64,000 nt of DNA, taken from Rhodopirellula sp. P2 (GTDB lineage Bacteria; Planctomycetota; Planctomycetia; Pirellulales; Pirellulaceae). Each line of letters begins with the position of its first letter. Within the stretch, counting starts at the first letter, position 1. The notes under the pieces are model-generated. The model saw only the letters and a list, made by a program, of their open reading frames with translations. It had not been told where the DNA came from and ran no database searches. The position numbers were made by a program, and so were the translations under genes. Below, one piece after another: positions 11,122 through 21,653 of the stretch. The DNA is taken from assembly GCF_028768465.1 (NCBI RefSeq), contig NZ_CP118225.1:1655001-1719000 (forward strand), in the 5' to 3' direction.

Positions 11122-14100
11122 CTAACTTTCCCAGCTCGCCAATTGGTTTGCCCATTGGTTCAGTCGCGGTCGGTGCTTCTCGATCATCGCCAATCCGGTC
11201 AGCAACAGCAGTCCGGTGGTGATTCCAAACGCCCACCACGGCCACACCGCGTCGATCGCTTGCGTGGAATGCCAGACCATGCTGGTCACGCCGAGGAACA
11301 CGAAGATCGTGCCGAGATACAGAAACGGTTTGACTCGCAGCACCACGCCGAGGGCCATGCCGGTCAGTGCAAGCAGCACCAAAATCACCGGTCCCCACAG
11401 CGAGCGACCGATTTCTGACAGCAGCATGTCGGCCGTGCTGCTGAGGTAGATCACCAAGGTGCACGCGTACCGAATCGCAGATCCCATGGCTGCATCCAGG
11501 CGATCGCGTTGCAGGTGAGCGACCAGCAAAACACAGGCGGCCGGGGGGATCAGCCAGGCTTGCGGGTGCGTGATGAAGTCCCAGCCTGGCACCTGGGTGA
11601 GCGTGACCCACAGGGCCGCGTTGGCGAGCACCACCGTCGCGATTCGAGGCAGCCCGTTCTTCCACAGCAGGGACATCATCCCGTAGTAGATCGCACCGAC
11701 CAACAGCAGTCCCTGGTACGAGGTTGTGCCGCGAAAGAATGTCCAGGACCAAGCCTCGGACTGTGTCACGACCGCGTACGAACCGCTCAGCCAGAACCCA
11801 ACCACAGGAATCATCGGCAGGAACATGGAGGTGCGCCGCATCACATCCGAGAGCACTTGGTCGCCTCGGCGAATTGCCCACTGAGTCAGACCCACGCTGG
11901 CAAACGCGATCACCATCACCACGTAGGGCCAGACCTGTCGCAGACCCAAGAAAGCGATTCCGGTTCGGCACAGAAACAAATGCAACCAAGTCGTCGCGGC
12001 AACTCCCTGGGCGATGTACAGCAACCACCTTCGCTGCGAATCGCTGAGCTGCACGCTTAGCAGGGCGTTGGACAACCGAGAGTTGGGCAGGCCGGTATTG
12101 GGGCCCGTCAGGATTGCCAAGGCACCCGCCATCGCGGCCAATCCGCCCAGCGTGATCGCGACTGCGATCACCACCGGCATGCTGATGCCGGGGATACCAA
12201 CCACGGGCGTCCGTACCGCAGACTCCAACGCCAGCATGATGACCAGGGATCCCATGGCGACGATGCCCGAGATCAGCCCGCCGCGGGTCAAGGCTTCGCT
12301 CCAGCGATCCAGGAACGGACCCTTGAGCAACTTGGGGATGGCTAGCAACAACATCGCCACCATCAAGACGCCCGCGATCAGCAATCGCATCACCGCGATC
12401 AAGGCAGGGTGCTGCAGCGGCAGGCCGGTCAGCAACGCCATCAGAGCGATCGACCACAACGCGATGGCAACGGTGATGTGACGTCGTCGCGAGGTGATGG
12501 CAACGTTGTTGGCGAGGTTTCTTTCGGACAGTTCAAAGAACACCCAGGCGAGTGCACCGGTGGCCAGGATGCAAACCCGCGGCCATGGTTCAGGGGTGTG
12601 GTCCAGCACCAACCAGCAGGCCAGCAGGGAACTCAGTCCAACCCACAGCAGCGTCACCTGTTCGAGCGCATTGGCCAATCGCAGGCGAGCTTGTCCAAGC
12701 AGTGAAGTGCCAAACGTCCACGCCACCAAGGCGGCCGACACGGCCAGGTGAGTCACCGCCAACCCTTCGTTGGTTGTCAGGCCCGCTGACGCTCCAATCC
12801 AAAGGGCGACTTCGCTGATTGCGATGCAGGAGAGCACGACGCTGACAAACCAAACCGTTCGTTCGCTCGGCCGCAGCCAGGCGGACGCGGCGACCAATCC
12901 AAGTGAAGCCAACGTCAGCGTGCCGCTGGTCACGCCGATCCAACCGGAATCAGCGAAGGCGGAGTTGGGCAGTGCCAGGTGCGACTCCATCCAACCGAAC
13001 GCCGCGATGGGGATCATGGCACAGGCGGTTTCCAGGTCAGCCAACGGTGCCGAGCGATCGTTTCGCACGCTTCGCCAGACGATCACCCACAGCGCCATCC
13101 AAGCCAGCCAAATGGATGTTGGATCAAACTTGGCCACGGCAATGACCGGATCCAAGACGGTGTTCCAGAGCAAGAACCCGCCCACCCCAACGGTCATCCA
13201 TCCCAGCATTCGCGGCAGGATGAATCGCCAGTCCCAACCGGGCAATGAGGTGACCGAGCCGATGGTTTGCCAGGCCGGACGTGGAGGGCTGGTGGAGCTG
13301 TTTTTCGAGTCGTCGTCGCTCGTGGTCACTCGCCCGAACCGAGTGCAGAGAACCCCTGCCACGGACAAACCCAGCACCGCCAGGAACGCCAATTCCCAAG
13401 GGGCAGTGTGGTTGTCGAACAAGGCGACCCAGGCCATCAAGAAGGTTAACAGTGTCATGTGCCAGGCATGCAGCGGGATGTTTCGAATCCAGTGCAGCAC
13501 TGCTGATCCAATGGACGCGGCGAGCCAAAGACTGCTCAGGACAACCAGTGCTGATTCAGGCTGGACCCACTGCATCCAAACGGTGAAGACGGTTGCCTGC
13601 CCGGACAAAAGGCTGATCGCAAACGGCCAAGCGTCGCGAGCCGGTGTGGCGACGCATCGCAGCGCAACCGCGGCGGCAATCATGGATACCAAGCCACCGA
13701 CGGGCAGCGTCCACAAGGAAGACGGGATTTGCAGCATTGTTCCGGTCGATGAATACGCCACAAACCCGGCTCCGATGCAGGATGCCAATCCAGCGGTCAG
13801 GATCCAGACCCGCGAAAAATGGGCTCCCGCGATCGAGCGTGAGGGGCCGCTCTCAGATGACCCGAAAGCATTGCTGGTAAACCGCTGCAGCAGCCACCAC
13901 GCCAATGATCCCAGCACCGACATTTGTGCCCACACCAAAGGCTGGTTCGCAAACGGAATTCGCGTGGCGATCGCCGGGGTCGCAATGCCTACCGCCAGCG
14001 GCAGCAAGACGCTGGAAAGAATCGAGTTGGACTTCGCTTCGCGTTCGGAGGCCGCTCTGGAAAACAACAGCCCGACGGATGCGATCGTCCACCAACTGGT

Positions 14101-17100
14101 CACCGCCAGCGTGCTGAATCGATCCGGCGAAAGGTTGTTCCGCAGAGGTGCGAACCAATCTGTCGCCAGCAACACCAGTGATCCTGCTGCGACCAACCCC
14201 GCGAGCATCGCGTGGATCACAGGTCGTTCGGACGTGCTCGGCAGCAAGCAGGCAATCAGCGGGTTTTGAGGGGGCAATTCCGACGCTGCGTTCCCGAGCG
14301 GCAACCCTGCGTTGTTTATGATTTGCGCTCGGAATTTCCAAGCCAGCAGGAACGCACAGGCGAGCGAGGTGGTCAGGGCCAGGCACGCGGCAGCGGAGCC
14401 CGTCCAGGCCAGTGAGAGTTGGCTCGCCAAGTACAAGCTGCCCGCACCAAGCAATCCCAGGAACCAATCCTGCCAGCCGTTTTTGGACCAGGGCGAGTCG
14501 TCGGTGTGGCGGCGTGAGAGAACGAACAACGCGGAGGTGCCCGCGATCAATCCCAAGCAGGCCGCTGATTCAAACCAAGCAAAATTCGCCGCGGCAATCC
14601 ATTCGTTGGTGGGCCACTGCGCAATTGCTTCCAGGGGAGCCGCCACGATCGCGGCGTATTGGCGAGCGACAGTGAAGATGAGCGTGCCGGTCGCCAGCAT
14701 GGCGAACAGGCCATCCGGCAGTTGAGCCCAATTCAATTTGCTATCAGGGAACCAACTTCGAAGTGGTGCGACCGTTCGAACCAGCATCCAAATCGCGGAC
14801 GTCACCGCGAAGGTTGCCGCGACCCACCACATCGCAATTCCGCCCAACCAAGATTCGGAGTGCCAAATCATCACTCCCAGTGAAGCGGTGAGGGTGGTTG
14901 CGACGGTGATCGTTGACAGCCCCATCGAAGTTTGCAGCCAACCTCGTTCTCGCAGCAGAATCGCAACGCCGAACAAAGAGGCCACGAGCAGCCAAAGTTG
15001 ACCGCTGGCGGACCACCACCCGGGGGCTGCGAGCTCGTTGCCGAAGAGCGACAGCAATCCGATTCCGGCAAGGGCAGCGGCAGACAAACATGCCATCACT
15101 CCCGCCGACGACGCGTGATGTCGCATCGACCGCTTGCCCGCGAGCGAAAGTGAGCCGGACGGCGCGGTTGAGAGGGCTGGTTCGCTGGCGTTGGATTGCC
15201 GGTAAAGCAAGAGCTTTGCCAGCACCGCGGCGACCATCAGCGACATCGTGACCGCGAGTCCAATCCAAGGTGTCAGTGGAAGGTCGGCATGGAGACGGCC
15301 GTCTGTCCAGGACAGCAGTCCCAACACCGAAGTCCAGAACGCGATCAGGATCACTGGCGTTGCGAAGGCGGCTCGTGAATCTTTGAAGGCAGCCAGGATG
15401 CATCCCAGGGCCGAGATGCCAAGCACCACATCGACCAGCGTCGACGGTACCTGACCGAGCCAGGCGGGCGGGGCAACACTGAGCACCAAGGCTTGAACGA
15501 ACGCGAGTGCGCCCCAGGCACAGGCCGCCAGCCAACTCGGGGCGACTTGATTGCGAGCCCAGGATTTGCCGCTCGCGAATTGGTTCAGAGCGAAGCCGAC
15601 CCCACCGAGAATCAGGGCGATTCCTAGCGAGGTGACCATCGACTCGCCGCCCACGATCATTCGCCACAGCGGTAGATCGCCCCAGTTGATGTCGCCCATC
15701 CAAACGGGAGACGAGAGCATCGCGGCGATGCCCAGAGGCAGCGTCGCGCCGATGATCCGAGAGGGTTGCCGCAAAGTGATGGACGCCGCGATCCACGATG
15801 CCGCTGCGACCACGGCATGCATCCACATCCAGTCCAGCTTGCGAAGCGAGGCCGGCAGAATCGCCAGCACCGCGGCCATCGAAAGCAATGTCAAAACCGT
15901 TGCGATCAAATTCGAATTGGCCATCCAGCCATGTTTGTCAGAACCATCGCTCGCGTGAGTCAAGTGAACGCGAAGCTTCAGCACGTCGCTGTGACAACTC
16001 GAGGCAATCGCGATCCAAAACGGAATCGATGCGATCGCGATTTGAATCCAAGCGGTCTGCACCGCGAATTCGTTTTCCAAGCCGCTGAATAGGAACGCCG
16101 CGTAGACCAGGACGCTGGCCATCGCGGAAGAAGCAATCCCCAGGGAGAGCCAACGGTTCTTCCAGAGCCTTCGGCCACCGACGGAGTTCGTGCGCAGATG
16201 CGACCGAAGGTGCGTTTGCCGCGTGCGCGGCGGCCAGAGCAACGCCGCCGCAACGCAGACCGCGGGAACCAGAATCGCGAATCCAGCGTTGGGACCGAGC
16301 AGGCGAGCGGCGGTCGGAAGCAAGGGCAGTGTGAGCGTTGGTGCGATGACACTGGCCGTCATCGGCAATGCATCGGCGCGACCAACCAAGCTGCGTGACG
16401 ATTGCAACAGCAGCCAACCGCAACCGGCCAATCCAGCTGCGATCGTGCCCAGCGTTGTGGGCTCGGAAAGTGAAACGGAATCCAGTGATGCACCCGCCGC
16501 GGCCATGCCTGCTAACACACACAGAGGAACCAGCAACGTCGCGATGATCAACACCGCGCGGCTGGTGTGCCGCAGCTTCCATCGCCGCACCGTGTACAAA
16601 CCCGCCGCGAAGATGGCCGCGTCGGCGGACATGAAGATCAACGAGGGCACGACTCGGTGGGCGGACGTCAGCGTGTTCCAGAGACTGACGACCAAGCCGA
16701 TCGAGCAGACCACAACCAAGAGCCCCGCGACCAGTTCGCCCCAGCGAATGTTGTTGCGAGCCAGAAACGAGGTCACCACTTCTGACAACGCTCGCTTGGG
16801 CGTCGTTGGGGCTGGGGGATCGTAGACGGCTTCGGCGGTGGCCGCTTCTACAACAAAGGGATCGATGGCCACGGGTTCGGTTGGCGACGTTGCGATCGAA
16901 TTGGCTGCGATCGGGGGGAGGGAATCCGCGATTGGTTGGGGAGTCGCAGCGGTTGTGGCGGGAAGAATTGGCTCGACAACTGGTTCGACGTCCGTCGGTG
17001 TCGAGTCCAGGGCCAAGTCGTGGGCGGACGCTTTCAATCGGCCGGCGGTCTCGGTATCGACTTGGCCGGTGGCGGTCAACGCATCCATCATCCTTGAAAA

Positions 17101-17334
17101 CGCGGCCAGGTCCGCCGAGGCCGATGGTTGATCAACGAAAGCTGTCGAGCTTTTCTGGCTTCGGGTGGTGGATCGCTGCGTTGCAGGTGTTTCGGCCCGG
17201 GGTGGTGGTGATGGATAGAGCGTTTTGGGAGCGAACACCAGGCGAAAGATGGTCGCGAAGACGACCCAGGTCAGGTGCCCGACCATCGTGATGATCAGCC
17301 AACCGATCGCAATGAAAAACAGCACTTCCATCAT
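11122..17334 (-). CDS. Giant polytopic membrane protein (2,070 residues)
   Basis: This 2,070-residue protein begins with a membrane segment (about residues 4-34), has a cytoplasmic-looking Pro/Ser/Thr-rich linker (about 40-185), and then carries several dozen predicted membrane helices to its C-terminus. The first helices after the linker (IRWGELVAGLLVVVCSIGL, then a run ending RAVLIIATLLVPLCVLAG) recall DUF2157/DUF2339-type multi-spanning proteins, but I cannot place the rest. No ATP site, cofactor motif or catalytic triad is visible. It is flanked by unrelated genes. Trp is unusually frequent at helix ends. I consider it a planctomycete-type envelope or internal-membrane protein of unknown role. 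The start could be either of two adjacent ATGs. Confidence 0.85.
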   Translation of the reverse strand: MMEVLFFIAIGWLIITMVGHLTWVVFATIFRLVFAPKTLYPSPPPRAETPATQRSTTRSQKSSTAFVDQPSASADLAAFSRMMDALTATGQVDTETAGRLKASAHDLALDSTPTDVEPVVEPILPATTAATPQPIADSLPPIAANSIATSPTEPVAIDPFVVEAATAEAVYDPPAPTTPKRALSEVVTSFLARNNIRWGELVAGLLVVVCSIGLVVSLWNTLTSAHRVVPSLIFMSADAAIFAAGLYTVRRWKLRHTSRAVLIIATLLVPLCVLAGMAAAGASLDSVSLSEPTTLGTIAAGLAGCGWLLLQSSRSLVGRADALPMTASVIAPTLTLPLLPTAARLLGPNAGFAILVPAVCVAAALLWPPRTRQTHLRSHLRTNSVGGRRLWKNRWLSLGIASSAMASVLVYAAFLFSGLENEFAVQTAWIQIAIASIPFWIAIASSCHSDVLKLRVHLTHASDGSDKHGWMANSNLIATVLTLLSMAAVLAILPASLRKLDWMWMHAVVAAASWIAASITLRQPSRIIGATLPLGIAAMLSSPVWMGDINWGDLPLWRMIVGGESMVTSLGIALILGGVGFALNQFASGKSWARNQVAPSWLAACAWGALAFVQALVLSVAPPAWLGQVPSTLVDVVLGISALGCILAAFKDSRAAFATPVILIAFWTSVLGLLSWTDGRLHADLPLTPWIGLAVTMSLMVAAVLAKLLLYRQSNASEPALSTAPSGSLSLAGKRSMRHHASSAGVMACLSAAALAGIGLLSLFGNELAAPGWWSASGQLWLLVASLFGVAILLRERGWLQTSMGLSTITVATTLTASLGVMIWHSESWLGGIAMWWVAATFAVTSAIWMLVRTVAPLRSWFPDSKLNWAQLPDGLFAMLATGTLIFTVARQYAAIVAAPLEAIAQWPTNEWIAAANFAWFESAACLGLIAGTSALFVLSRRHTDDSPWSKNGWQDWFLGLLGAGSLYLASQLSLAWTGSAAACLALTTSLACAFLLAWKFRAQIINNAGLPLGNAASELPPQNPLIACLLPSTSERPVIHAMLAGLVAAGSLVLLATDWFAPLRNNLSPDRFSTLAVTSWWTIASVGLLFSRAASEREAKSNSILSSVLLPLAVGIATPAIATRIPFANQPLVWAQMSVLGSLAWWLLQRFTSNAFGSSESGPSRSIAGAHFSRVWILTAGLASCIGAGFVAYSSTGTMLQIPSSLWTLPVGGLVSMIAAAVALRCVATPARDAWPFAISLLSGQATVFTVWMQWVQPESALVVLSSLWLAASIGSAVLHWIRNIPLHAWHMTLLTFLMAWVALFDNHTAPWELAFLAVLGLSVAGVLCTRFGRVTTSDDDSKNSSTSPPRPAWQTIGSVTSLPGWDWRFILPRMLGWMTVGVGGFLLWNTVLDPVIAVAKFDPTSIWLAWMALWVIVWRSVRNDRSAPLADLETACAMIPIAAFGWMESHLALPNSAFADSGWIGVTSGTLTLASLGLVAASAWLRPSERTVWFVSVVLSCIAISEVALWIGASAGLTTNEGLAVTHLAVSAALVAWTFGTSLLGQARLRLANALEQVTLLWVGLSSLLACWLVLDHTPEPWPRVCILATGALAWVFFELSERNLANNVAITSRRRHITVAIALWSIALMALLTGLPLQHPALIAVMRLLIAGVLMVAMLLLAIPKLLKGPFLDRWSEALTRGGLISGIVAMGSLVIMLALESAVRTPVVGIPGISMPVVIAVAITLGGLAAMAGALAILTGPNTGLPNSRLSNALLSVQLSDSQRRWLLYIAQGVAATTWLHLFLCRTGIAFLGLRQVWPYVVMVIAFASVGLTQWAIRRGDQVLSDVMRRTSMFLPMIPVVGFWLSGSYAVVTQSEAWSWTFFRGTTSYQGLLLVGAIYYGMMSLLWKNGLPRIATVVLANAALWVTLTQVPGWDFITHPQAWLIPPAACVLLVAHLQRDRLDAAMGSAIRYACTLVIYLSSTADMLLSEIGRSLWGPVILVLLALTGMALGVVLRVKPFLYLGTIFVFLGVTSMVWHSTQAIDAVWPWWAFGITTGLLLLTGLAMIEKHRPRLNQWANQLASWES

Positions 17335-17501
17335 GGAAACCGCAGCAAGAAGCAGGGAAGGGACCGAAACGGTCGGATACAGGCCAATCTAGGCCAAGTG
17401 GTTCTCTGCTAGAGACCATGGAGAGGAAAATGCTTCGGGCTGGTGCGATTTTTCTTGGTTGGTGGAGCGCGATGGGGGCGTTTCGAGTTGAGATCCGCAC
17501 G

Positions 17502-17539
17502 AAAAAAGAGCCACACCGATCAAAATCGATGTGGCTCTT
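17502..17539 (-). terminator. Rho-independent terminator after the DUF1559 gene
   Basis: On the minus strand the 15-bp stem AAGAGCCACATCGAT / ATCGGTGTGGCTCTT (one G-U pair, 4-base loop) is followed by TTTT, about 45 bases after the DUF1559 stop codon. A textbook intrinsic terminator. Confidence 0.85.
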
Positions 17540-17584
17540 GCTGATGGATCTTCTGCGGGTGGCGAACCGAGGTCGCCAATCAGG

Positions 17585-18796
17585 TCACAGGGAGGCTTCG
17601 TTGGCTCGGGTCTCTCGTGAAGCAGCAGTGCCCATGGCACCCCAGACACCAAAGGGGCTTTCCACGCCGGCCGCGTGTCCGGTTCCGGGGCCACGTGGGG
17701 TCACGGTTGTGTTGCTGTCCATGCCTTCGGTCGAAGCGTTGATCGAGTCGGTGATGAACTTGATCGAACCGTCGGTCATCAGCACGTGGGCTCCGCCTTG
17801 GTGACGGCTGGTGACGCTGTAGACGCCCCCGGTCCAGTCCGACCCGGGGCCGGTGCTGTAGGTGCAGCTCACGCTGTTGGGGCCCAGGATTGTGTTGATG
17901 GCTGAGTTGCAGCTGACGGAATCGGTCCACCAGCGGCCGCGGTTGGATTGTCCACCGTAGCTGCCGTAGCCAATCAGCTCCTGGGCCGGTGCATAGAACT
18001 GAGGGCGTTCCGGATCAATCGTGTTCTTGCACTGCACCAAGTCGGTTTGGAAGTCTTGGCTTCCGAAGACTGCCGCGGTGCCGATGATCGAACGGTCATC
18101 GAGGAAGTTGGCCATTTCACCCATGATGATGGTTTGGCTGGTGCCATCGAGGCAATCGCGGAATTTCTTCTTCTGGTTCCATTTCCACATGCCTCGCCAC
18201 ACGGCTGCATCGCCCGCCCACTCATACCCAGGGTCGCTTCGTTGGTCTCCGTCAAACCAATAGAAGGTGATGTAGCGTGCCGCGTCCCCGTAGCAGAACG
18301 CATAGTTCGTCCGGCCGATGGTCTCGCCTTCGGCAGGATCCGATGGGCAACGCAGGGTTGGGATTTGGAATCGGTTGGGTGTGTAGTCGGAGCTCCATGG
18401 GAACCCGCCGAATTCAACGTAGGTGGTTCCACTGTCGCTGGTATGAGGGTTGGAGATCATCTCCCAGACGGCTTGTTGTTCCATGAATGGCATCATGGCG
18501 ACGGTGGGGCCCAGTCCACGCCACTGGGTTTGGGTTGCAACGCGACTATAAGGAAACGTGTTGTAGGCGGCGTGGTAGTTGTGAAGTGCCAAGCCCATTT
18601 GTTTGAAGTTGTTGCTGCAGCTCATGCGTCGGGCTGCTTCCCGAGCGGCTTGGACGGCAGGCAGAAGCAAACCAACCAGGACGCCGATGATCGCAATGAC
18701 GACCAGGAGTTCGACCAGGGTGAATGCCGAGCGGGTCGTGCGACTCGGAGCAGGGTTGGGGCGAGTCTGCCCAAGCGGTGAATGTGTAACGGACAT
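17585..18796 (-). CDS. DUF1559 pseudopilin-like protein
   Basis: This 403-residue protein has a type IV pilin/type II secretion pseudopilin leader, AFTLVELLVVIAIIGVLVGL, with the prepilin peptidase site before Phe and a Glu at +5, followed by the DUF1559 signature LLPAVQAAREAARR-MSCSNN. The C-terminal H-x-G-G-A-H-V-L-M-T-DGSIKFI motif is also typical. DUF1559 proteins are massively expanded in Planctomycetes and are thought to be exported and assembled at the envelope. The ATG at 18796 is chosen because AGGTG lies upstream; an ATG nine codons earlier has no ribosome site. A small lipoprotein gene lies just upstream on the same strand and a strong terminator just downstream. Confidence 0.93.
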   Translation of the reverse strand: MSVTHSPLGQTRPNPAPSRTTRSAFTLVELLVVIAIIGVLVGLLLPAVQAAREAARRMSCSNNFKQMGLALHNYHAAYNTFPYSRVATQTQWRGLGPTVAMMPFMEQQAVWEMISNPHTSDSGTTYVEFGGFPWSSDYTPNRFQIPTLRCPSDPAEGETIGRTNYAFCYGDAARYITFYWFDGDQRSDPGYEWAGDAAVWRGMWKWNQKKKFRDCLDGTSQTIIMGEMANFLDDRSIIGTAAVFGSQDFQTDLVQCKNTIDPERPQFYAPAQELIGYGSYGGQSNRGRWWTDSVSCNSAINTILGPNSVSCTYSTGPGSDWTGGVYSVTSRHQGGAHVLMTDGSIKFITDSINASTEGMDSNTTVTPRGPGTGHAAGVESPFGVWGAMGTAASRETRANEASL

Positions 18797-18995
18797 GGTT
18801 GCACCTGAAAGAAGTGTGGCCATCTGACCACGGGAAGTTCGGAATGAATGAAGATTCAGGATCGCCGGCCCATGAGTGAGCTGGTGTTGTTTCCTGAATA
18901 TGTTGGGATTCCGCCTCTCCCAGCTGGATGCAAGTGGATCGCATCCCTTGTGTTGCCCGCCGATTCATCGCCATGGGATGAATGGTGATGGGACT

Positions 18996-19181
18996 TTATT
19001 TCTTGGGTCGCTTGGCAGCGGCCGAATTGGCTCCGCCCATGATTTCTTCCACGGATGCTTGTTCTTCATCCGCGGCATCAAGGGGCAGCAATTCCGTTTC
19101 GGAACTGCCGCATCCGGCCAAGGCCGTTAGAAGAAGCCCTGCGGCTAACCATTTGCCCATCTGGCTCATCGGTTCTGTCAT
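18996..19181 (-). CDS. Small lipoprotein upstream of DUF1559
   Basis: This 61-residue protein has a lipoprotein signal ending in the lipobox LTALAGC, then a short acidic mature part (LDAADEEQASVEEIM) and a basic end (KRPKK). It would be lipidated at the envelope. Short lipoproteins next to DUF1559 genes are common in Planctomycetes, so a joint role is plausible. About 200 bases separate it from the DUF1559 start. No motif reveals a function. Confidence 0.7.
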   Translation of the reverse strand: MTEPMSQMGKWLAAGLLLTALAGCGSSETELLPLDAADEEQASVEEIMGGANSAAAKRPKK

Positions 19182-19477
19182 CTTTGCGTCCTGTCAGGTC
19201 ATGAAACCAAACGGCCGGGCAATCGATTCAGTGTTCTGTTGCTCTTTCAACCGGCCACTGCAATGACCATAAGCACTTTTTCTGAAATGCCAAATCTCAA
19301 ACGCGGTGCGGCCTAAGCCAACACCGCGAAAGTTGGTTGTTTTTGAGCGTGGGGGGGAATCTCAACTGTCATGATGTTTCCGAAATGTTCCACGGAAGGG
19401 CGTGGTTTTGAACGCTGATTTCTTCCGTCGAAATTCAAGGAAATTTGACTTTTTATGCCAAGATTCGGACTTTGACC

Positions 19478-21073
19478 CTAAGAAATCACGCCTTGTGTCC
19501 AGGCTCCATCCACCAGACGCCAAGTGTCGGAGGTTGGGGGGGCTGATTGCAGCAAAGCTGGTAGGCGAGACTCTTTGACATTGTCATAGCTGGTCAGTTT
19601 GCCGAACCGGATCAAAGAACCGGGAACTCCAACCGCCGTGAATCCTGGGTGCCCGGTCGCGGGGTAAGGGCCACCGTGATTCATGGCAGCACTGACGGCC
19701 ACACCGGTTGGCATTTTGTCATTGAGGATGCGGCCCACTTTGGGTTCCAGCTCAAACGCGATTTGAGCGTAAGTGTCTTCGTCGGCACCTTGGCTCGAGG
19801 AGTAGATGCATCCGGTCAGGTTGCCTTCCAGGTGACGGATCGCATCGCAGAGTTGTTGGGTGTCGTCCGCGACCATGATCAACGAGGCGTTTCCGAAGGC
19901 TTCGGTTTGGAAGCCTTCCGGGTTGCCAAGGAACGCTTCGCCGCTGGTTTTCAGCAGTGTGTTGGCCATCGCACAACGATCTGTTTCGGCTTCTCCTCCG
20001 CCGGCAAGCAGTTCGGCACCAAAGCCGACGAGTGCTTGGATGCTCTTGCCCAACGAAGTTGCGACCGCAGGTGACAACAGGGTTCCGGCCGGTGCGGCGA
20101 TGAAACGCTCTTTCACCGCGGCGATGAATTTGTCCGTGGCTTCGCCTTGGACGAGCATCACCATGCCGGGATTGGTGCAGAATTGCCCGGTGCCCATCAG
20201 GACGCTGGTGATGAACTCATCGACAATTGCATCGCTGCGTTCTTCCAGGGCTGCGGGGGTGATGACAACGGGATTGACGCTGGAAAGTTCCAGGTAGATG
20301 GGTTTGCCAGCTTTGTCCGCGGCGGCTTTCAGGGTCAGCCCCGCGCCGCGGCTGCCGGTGTAGCCGGTCGCTCCGATGCGTGGATCGGAAACCAGTTTTT
20401 CGCCATCCGCGTGGCTGGTTCGATAAATCAGTTGCACGGTTGCAGCGGGAAGTCCGGTCTCGGTGAGGGCCTCGAGGGCCAGTTCGGCAAACAGACGCGT
20501 GGTGTCGGGGTGCGAACTGTTGGCTTTGCCGATCACAGGGTTGCCAGCTGCGATGGCGGCTGCGAAATCGCCCCCGGAGACACTGCCAAATGCGAATGGG
20601 AAGTTGTTGGGGCCAAACACGCAGACGGGACCCAGGGGGCCCAAGCACGAACGAATGCCCGCTTGGGTGTCGATCGTGGGCATGGCCCAGTTGCCTGTCC
20701 GGCAGGCTTTGGCGGCGGCACGCAATTGGTTGCTGGTGCGGGGCAGTTCGACATCGGCCAAGCGGGGTGAACGTCCCAGGCCGGTTTCGGCAAATGCGGT
20801 TTCGACCAATTGATCCTTGGCGGCGTCAATCTTGTCCGCGTACGCTTCCATGAAGTCCGCGATCTTGGCCGGCCCAAGTTTGCGAAGTTCCGCGGCGGCT
20901 TCGACGGCGGCATCGAGTGCTTCGTCGCAGTCTTTCCAGCCACTGACGGGGAACTTGGCGTCGAGTTTTTCGTTGCGATTGGGATCGGTGGCTTGGAAGG
21001 TCGACTCGGTGTTGGCCTCACGCCAAGTTCCAGCGATCAAAACAGGGTGTGTGGCGGGAGAAGCGATGGACAT
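19478..21073 (-). CDS. Alpha-ketoglutarate semialdehyde dehydrogenase-type aldehyde dehydrogenase
   Basis: This 531-residue NAD(P)-dependent aldehyde dehydrogenase has the cofactor loop FGPNNFPFAFG, the general-base segment YLELSSVNPV, and the nucleophile in GTGQFCTNPG. The sequence type (ATDPNRNEKLDAKFPVS near the N-terminus, NHGGPYPATGHPGFTAVG near the C-terminus) matches the ketoglutarate semialdehyde dehydrogenases that end hydroxyproline, glucarate or pentose degradation by making 2-oxoglutarate. No other genes of such a pathway are nearby, so the physiological route is unknown. The ATG at 21073 gives the normal family N-terminus; an extension to 21145 is not supported. Confidence 0.85.
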   Translation of the reverse strand: MSIASPATHPVLIAGTWREANTESTFQATDPNRNEKLDAKFPVSGWKDCDEALDAAVEAAAELRKLGPAKIADFMEAYADKIDAAKDQLVETAFAETGLGRSPRLADVELPRTSNQLRAAAKACRTGNWAMPTIDTQAGIRSCLGPLGPVCVFGPNNFPFAFGSVSGGDFAAAIAAGNPVIGKANSSHPDTTRLFAELALEALTETGLPAATVQLIYRTSHADGEKLVSDPRIGATGYTGSRGAGLTLKAAADKAGKPIYLELSSVNPVVITPAALEERSDAIVDEFITSVLMGTGQFCTNPGMVMLVQGEATDKFIAAVKERFIAAPAGTLLSPAVATSLGKSIQALVGFGAELLAGGGEAETDRCAMANTLLKTSGEAFLGNPEGFQTEAFGNASLIMVADDTQQLCDAIRHLEGNLTGCIYSSSQGADEDTYAQIAFELEPKVGRILNDKMPTGVAVSAAMNHGGPYPATGHPGFTAVGVPGSLIRFGKLTSYDNVKESRLPALLQSAPPTSDTWRLVDGAWTQGVIS

Positions 21074-21220
21074 AGCAGGCAATCTTTCTGCGACGAGGTG
21101 TGACGGACGCGAAGGAACTCGATGGAGTTCAACCTGTATCGTCAATCATTCGCCGCGTTGTCTCAAGCGGTCACATTGTGGTTGCCGCCAATCAATCGCC
21201 AGGACCCAGCCGGGGGTGGA

Positions 21221-21568
21221 TCAATCATCCGCTAGAAATCGCGATTCCACGCACGCCATCAATTGGCTCAGGTGAGGTTCGACGACTTGGTAGTACACAC
21301 GACGACCTTCGCGTTCGCTGTCCAGGAAGCCGCATCGCTGCAGCAATCGGAGGTGCTCGGACGCCAGGTTGTCTGCGATTTCGCAGTCGGCGGCGATCTC
21401 ACCCACGGTGTAACGACTGTGCAGCAGCAACTGCACAATCCGCAGGCGGACCGGATGAGCCAGTGTTTTCAGGCATTCGGCGGCTTCGGCGAACGCTTGC
21501 ACGTTTCCCGCGGGTTTGGGGGGGGCTTCCGAGACGCGTTTGCTGGAACGAGGTTTTGAAGCGGCCAT
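21221..21568 (-). CDS. ArsR-family winged-helix repressor
   Basis: This 115-residue protein has an ArsR/SmtB winged helix: the helix-turn-helix spans about residues 52-78 (YTVGEIAADCEIADNLASEH) and the wing reads EREGRRVYYQV. Two cysteines (in AADC and LLQRC) lie in the DNA-recognition and following helix regions, so thiol or persulfide sensing is possible, though a classical metal site is not obvious. It is divergent from the CoA-disulfide reductase-rhodanese gene with 85 bases between starts, the usual layout for a local repressor and its target. The 21-residue basic N-terminus is longer than typical. Confidence 0.9.
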   Translation of the reverse strand: MAASKPRSSKRVSEAPPKPAGNVQAFAEAAECLKTLAHPVRLRIVQLLLHSRYTVGEIAADCEIADNLASEHLRLLQRCGFLDSEREGRRVYYQVVEPHLSQLMACVESRFLADD

Positions 21569-21653
21569 GGCGGACTGGCAGTTGCACTGGAGTGGGGGAC
21601 TCGATATTCATGTGTCGTGATGTTACGAGATAACGACCAAAAAGGATAGTGAA

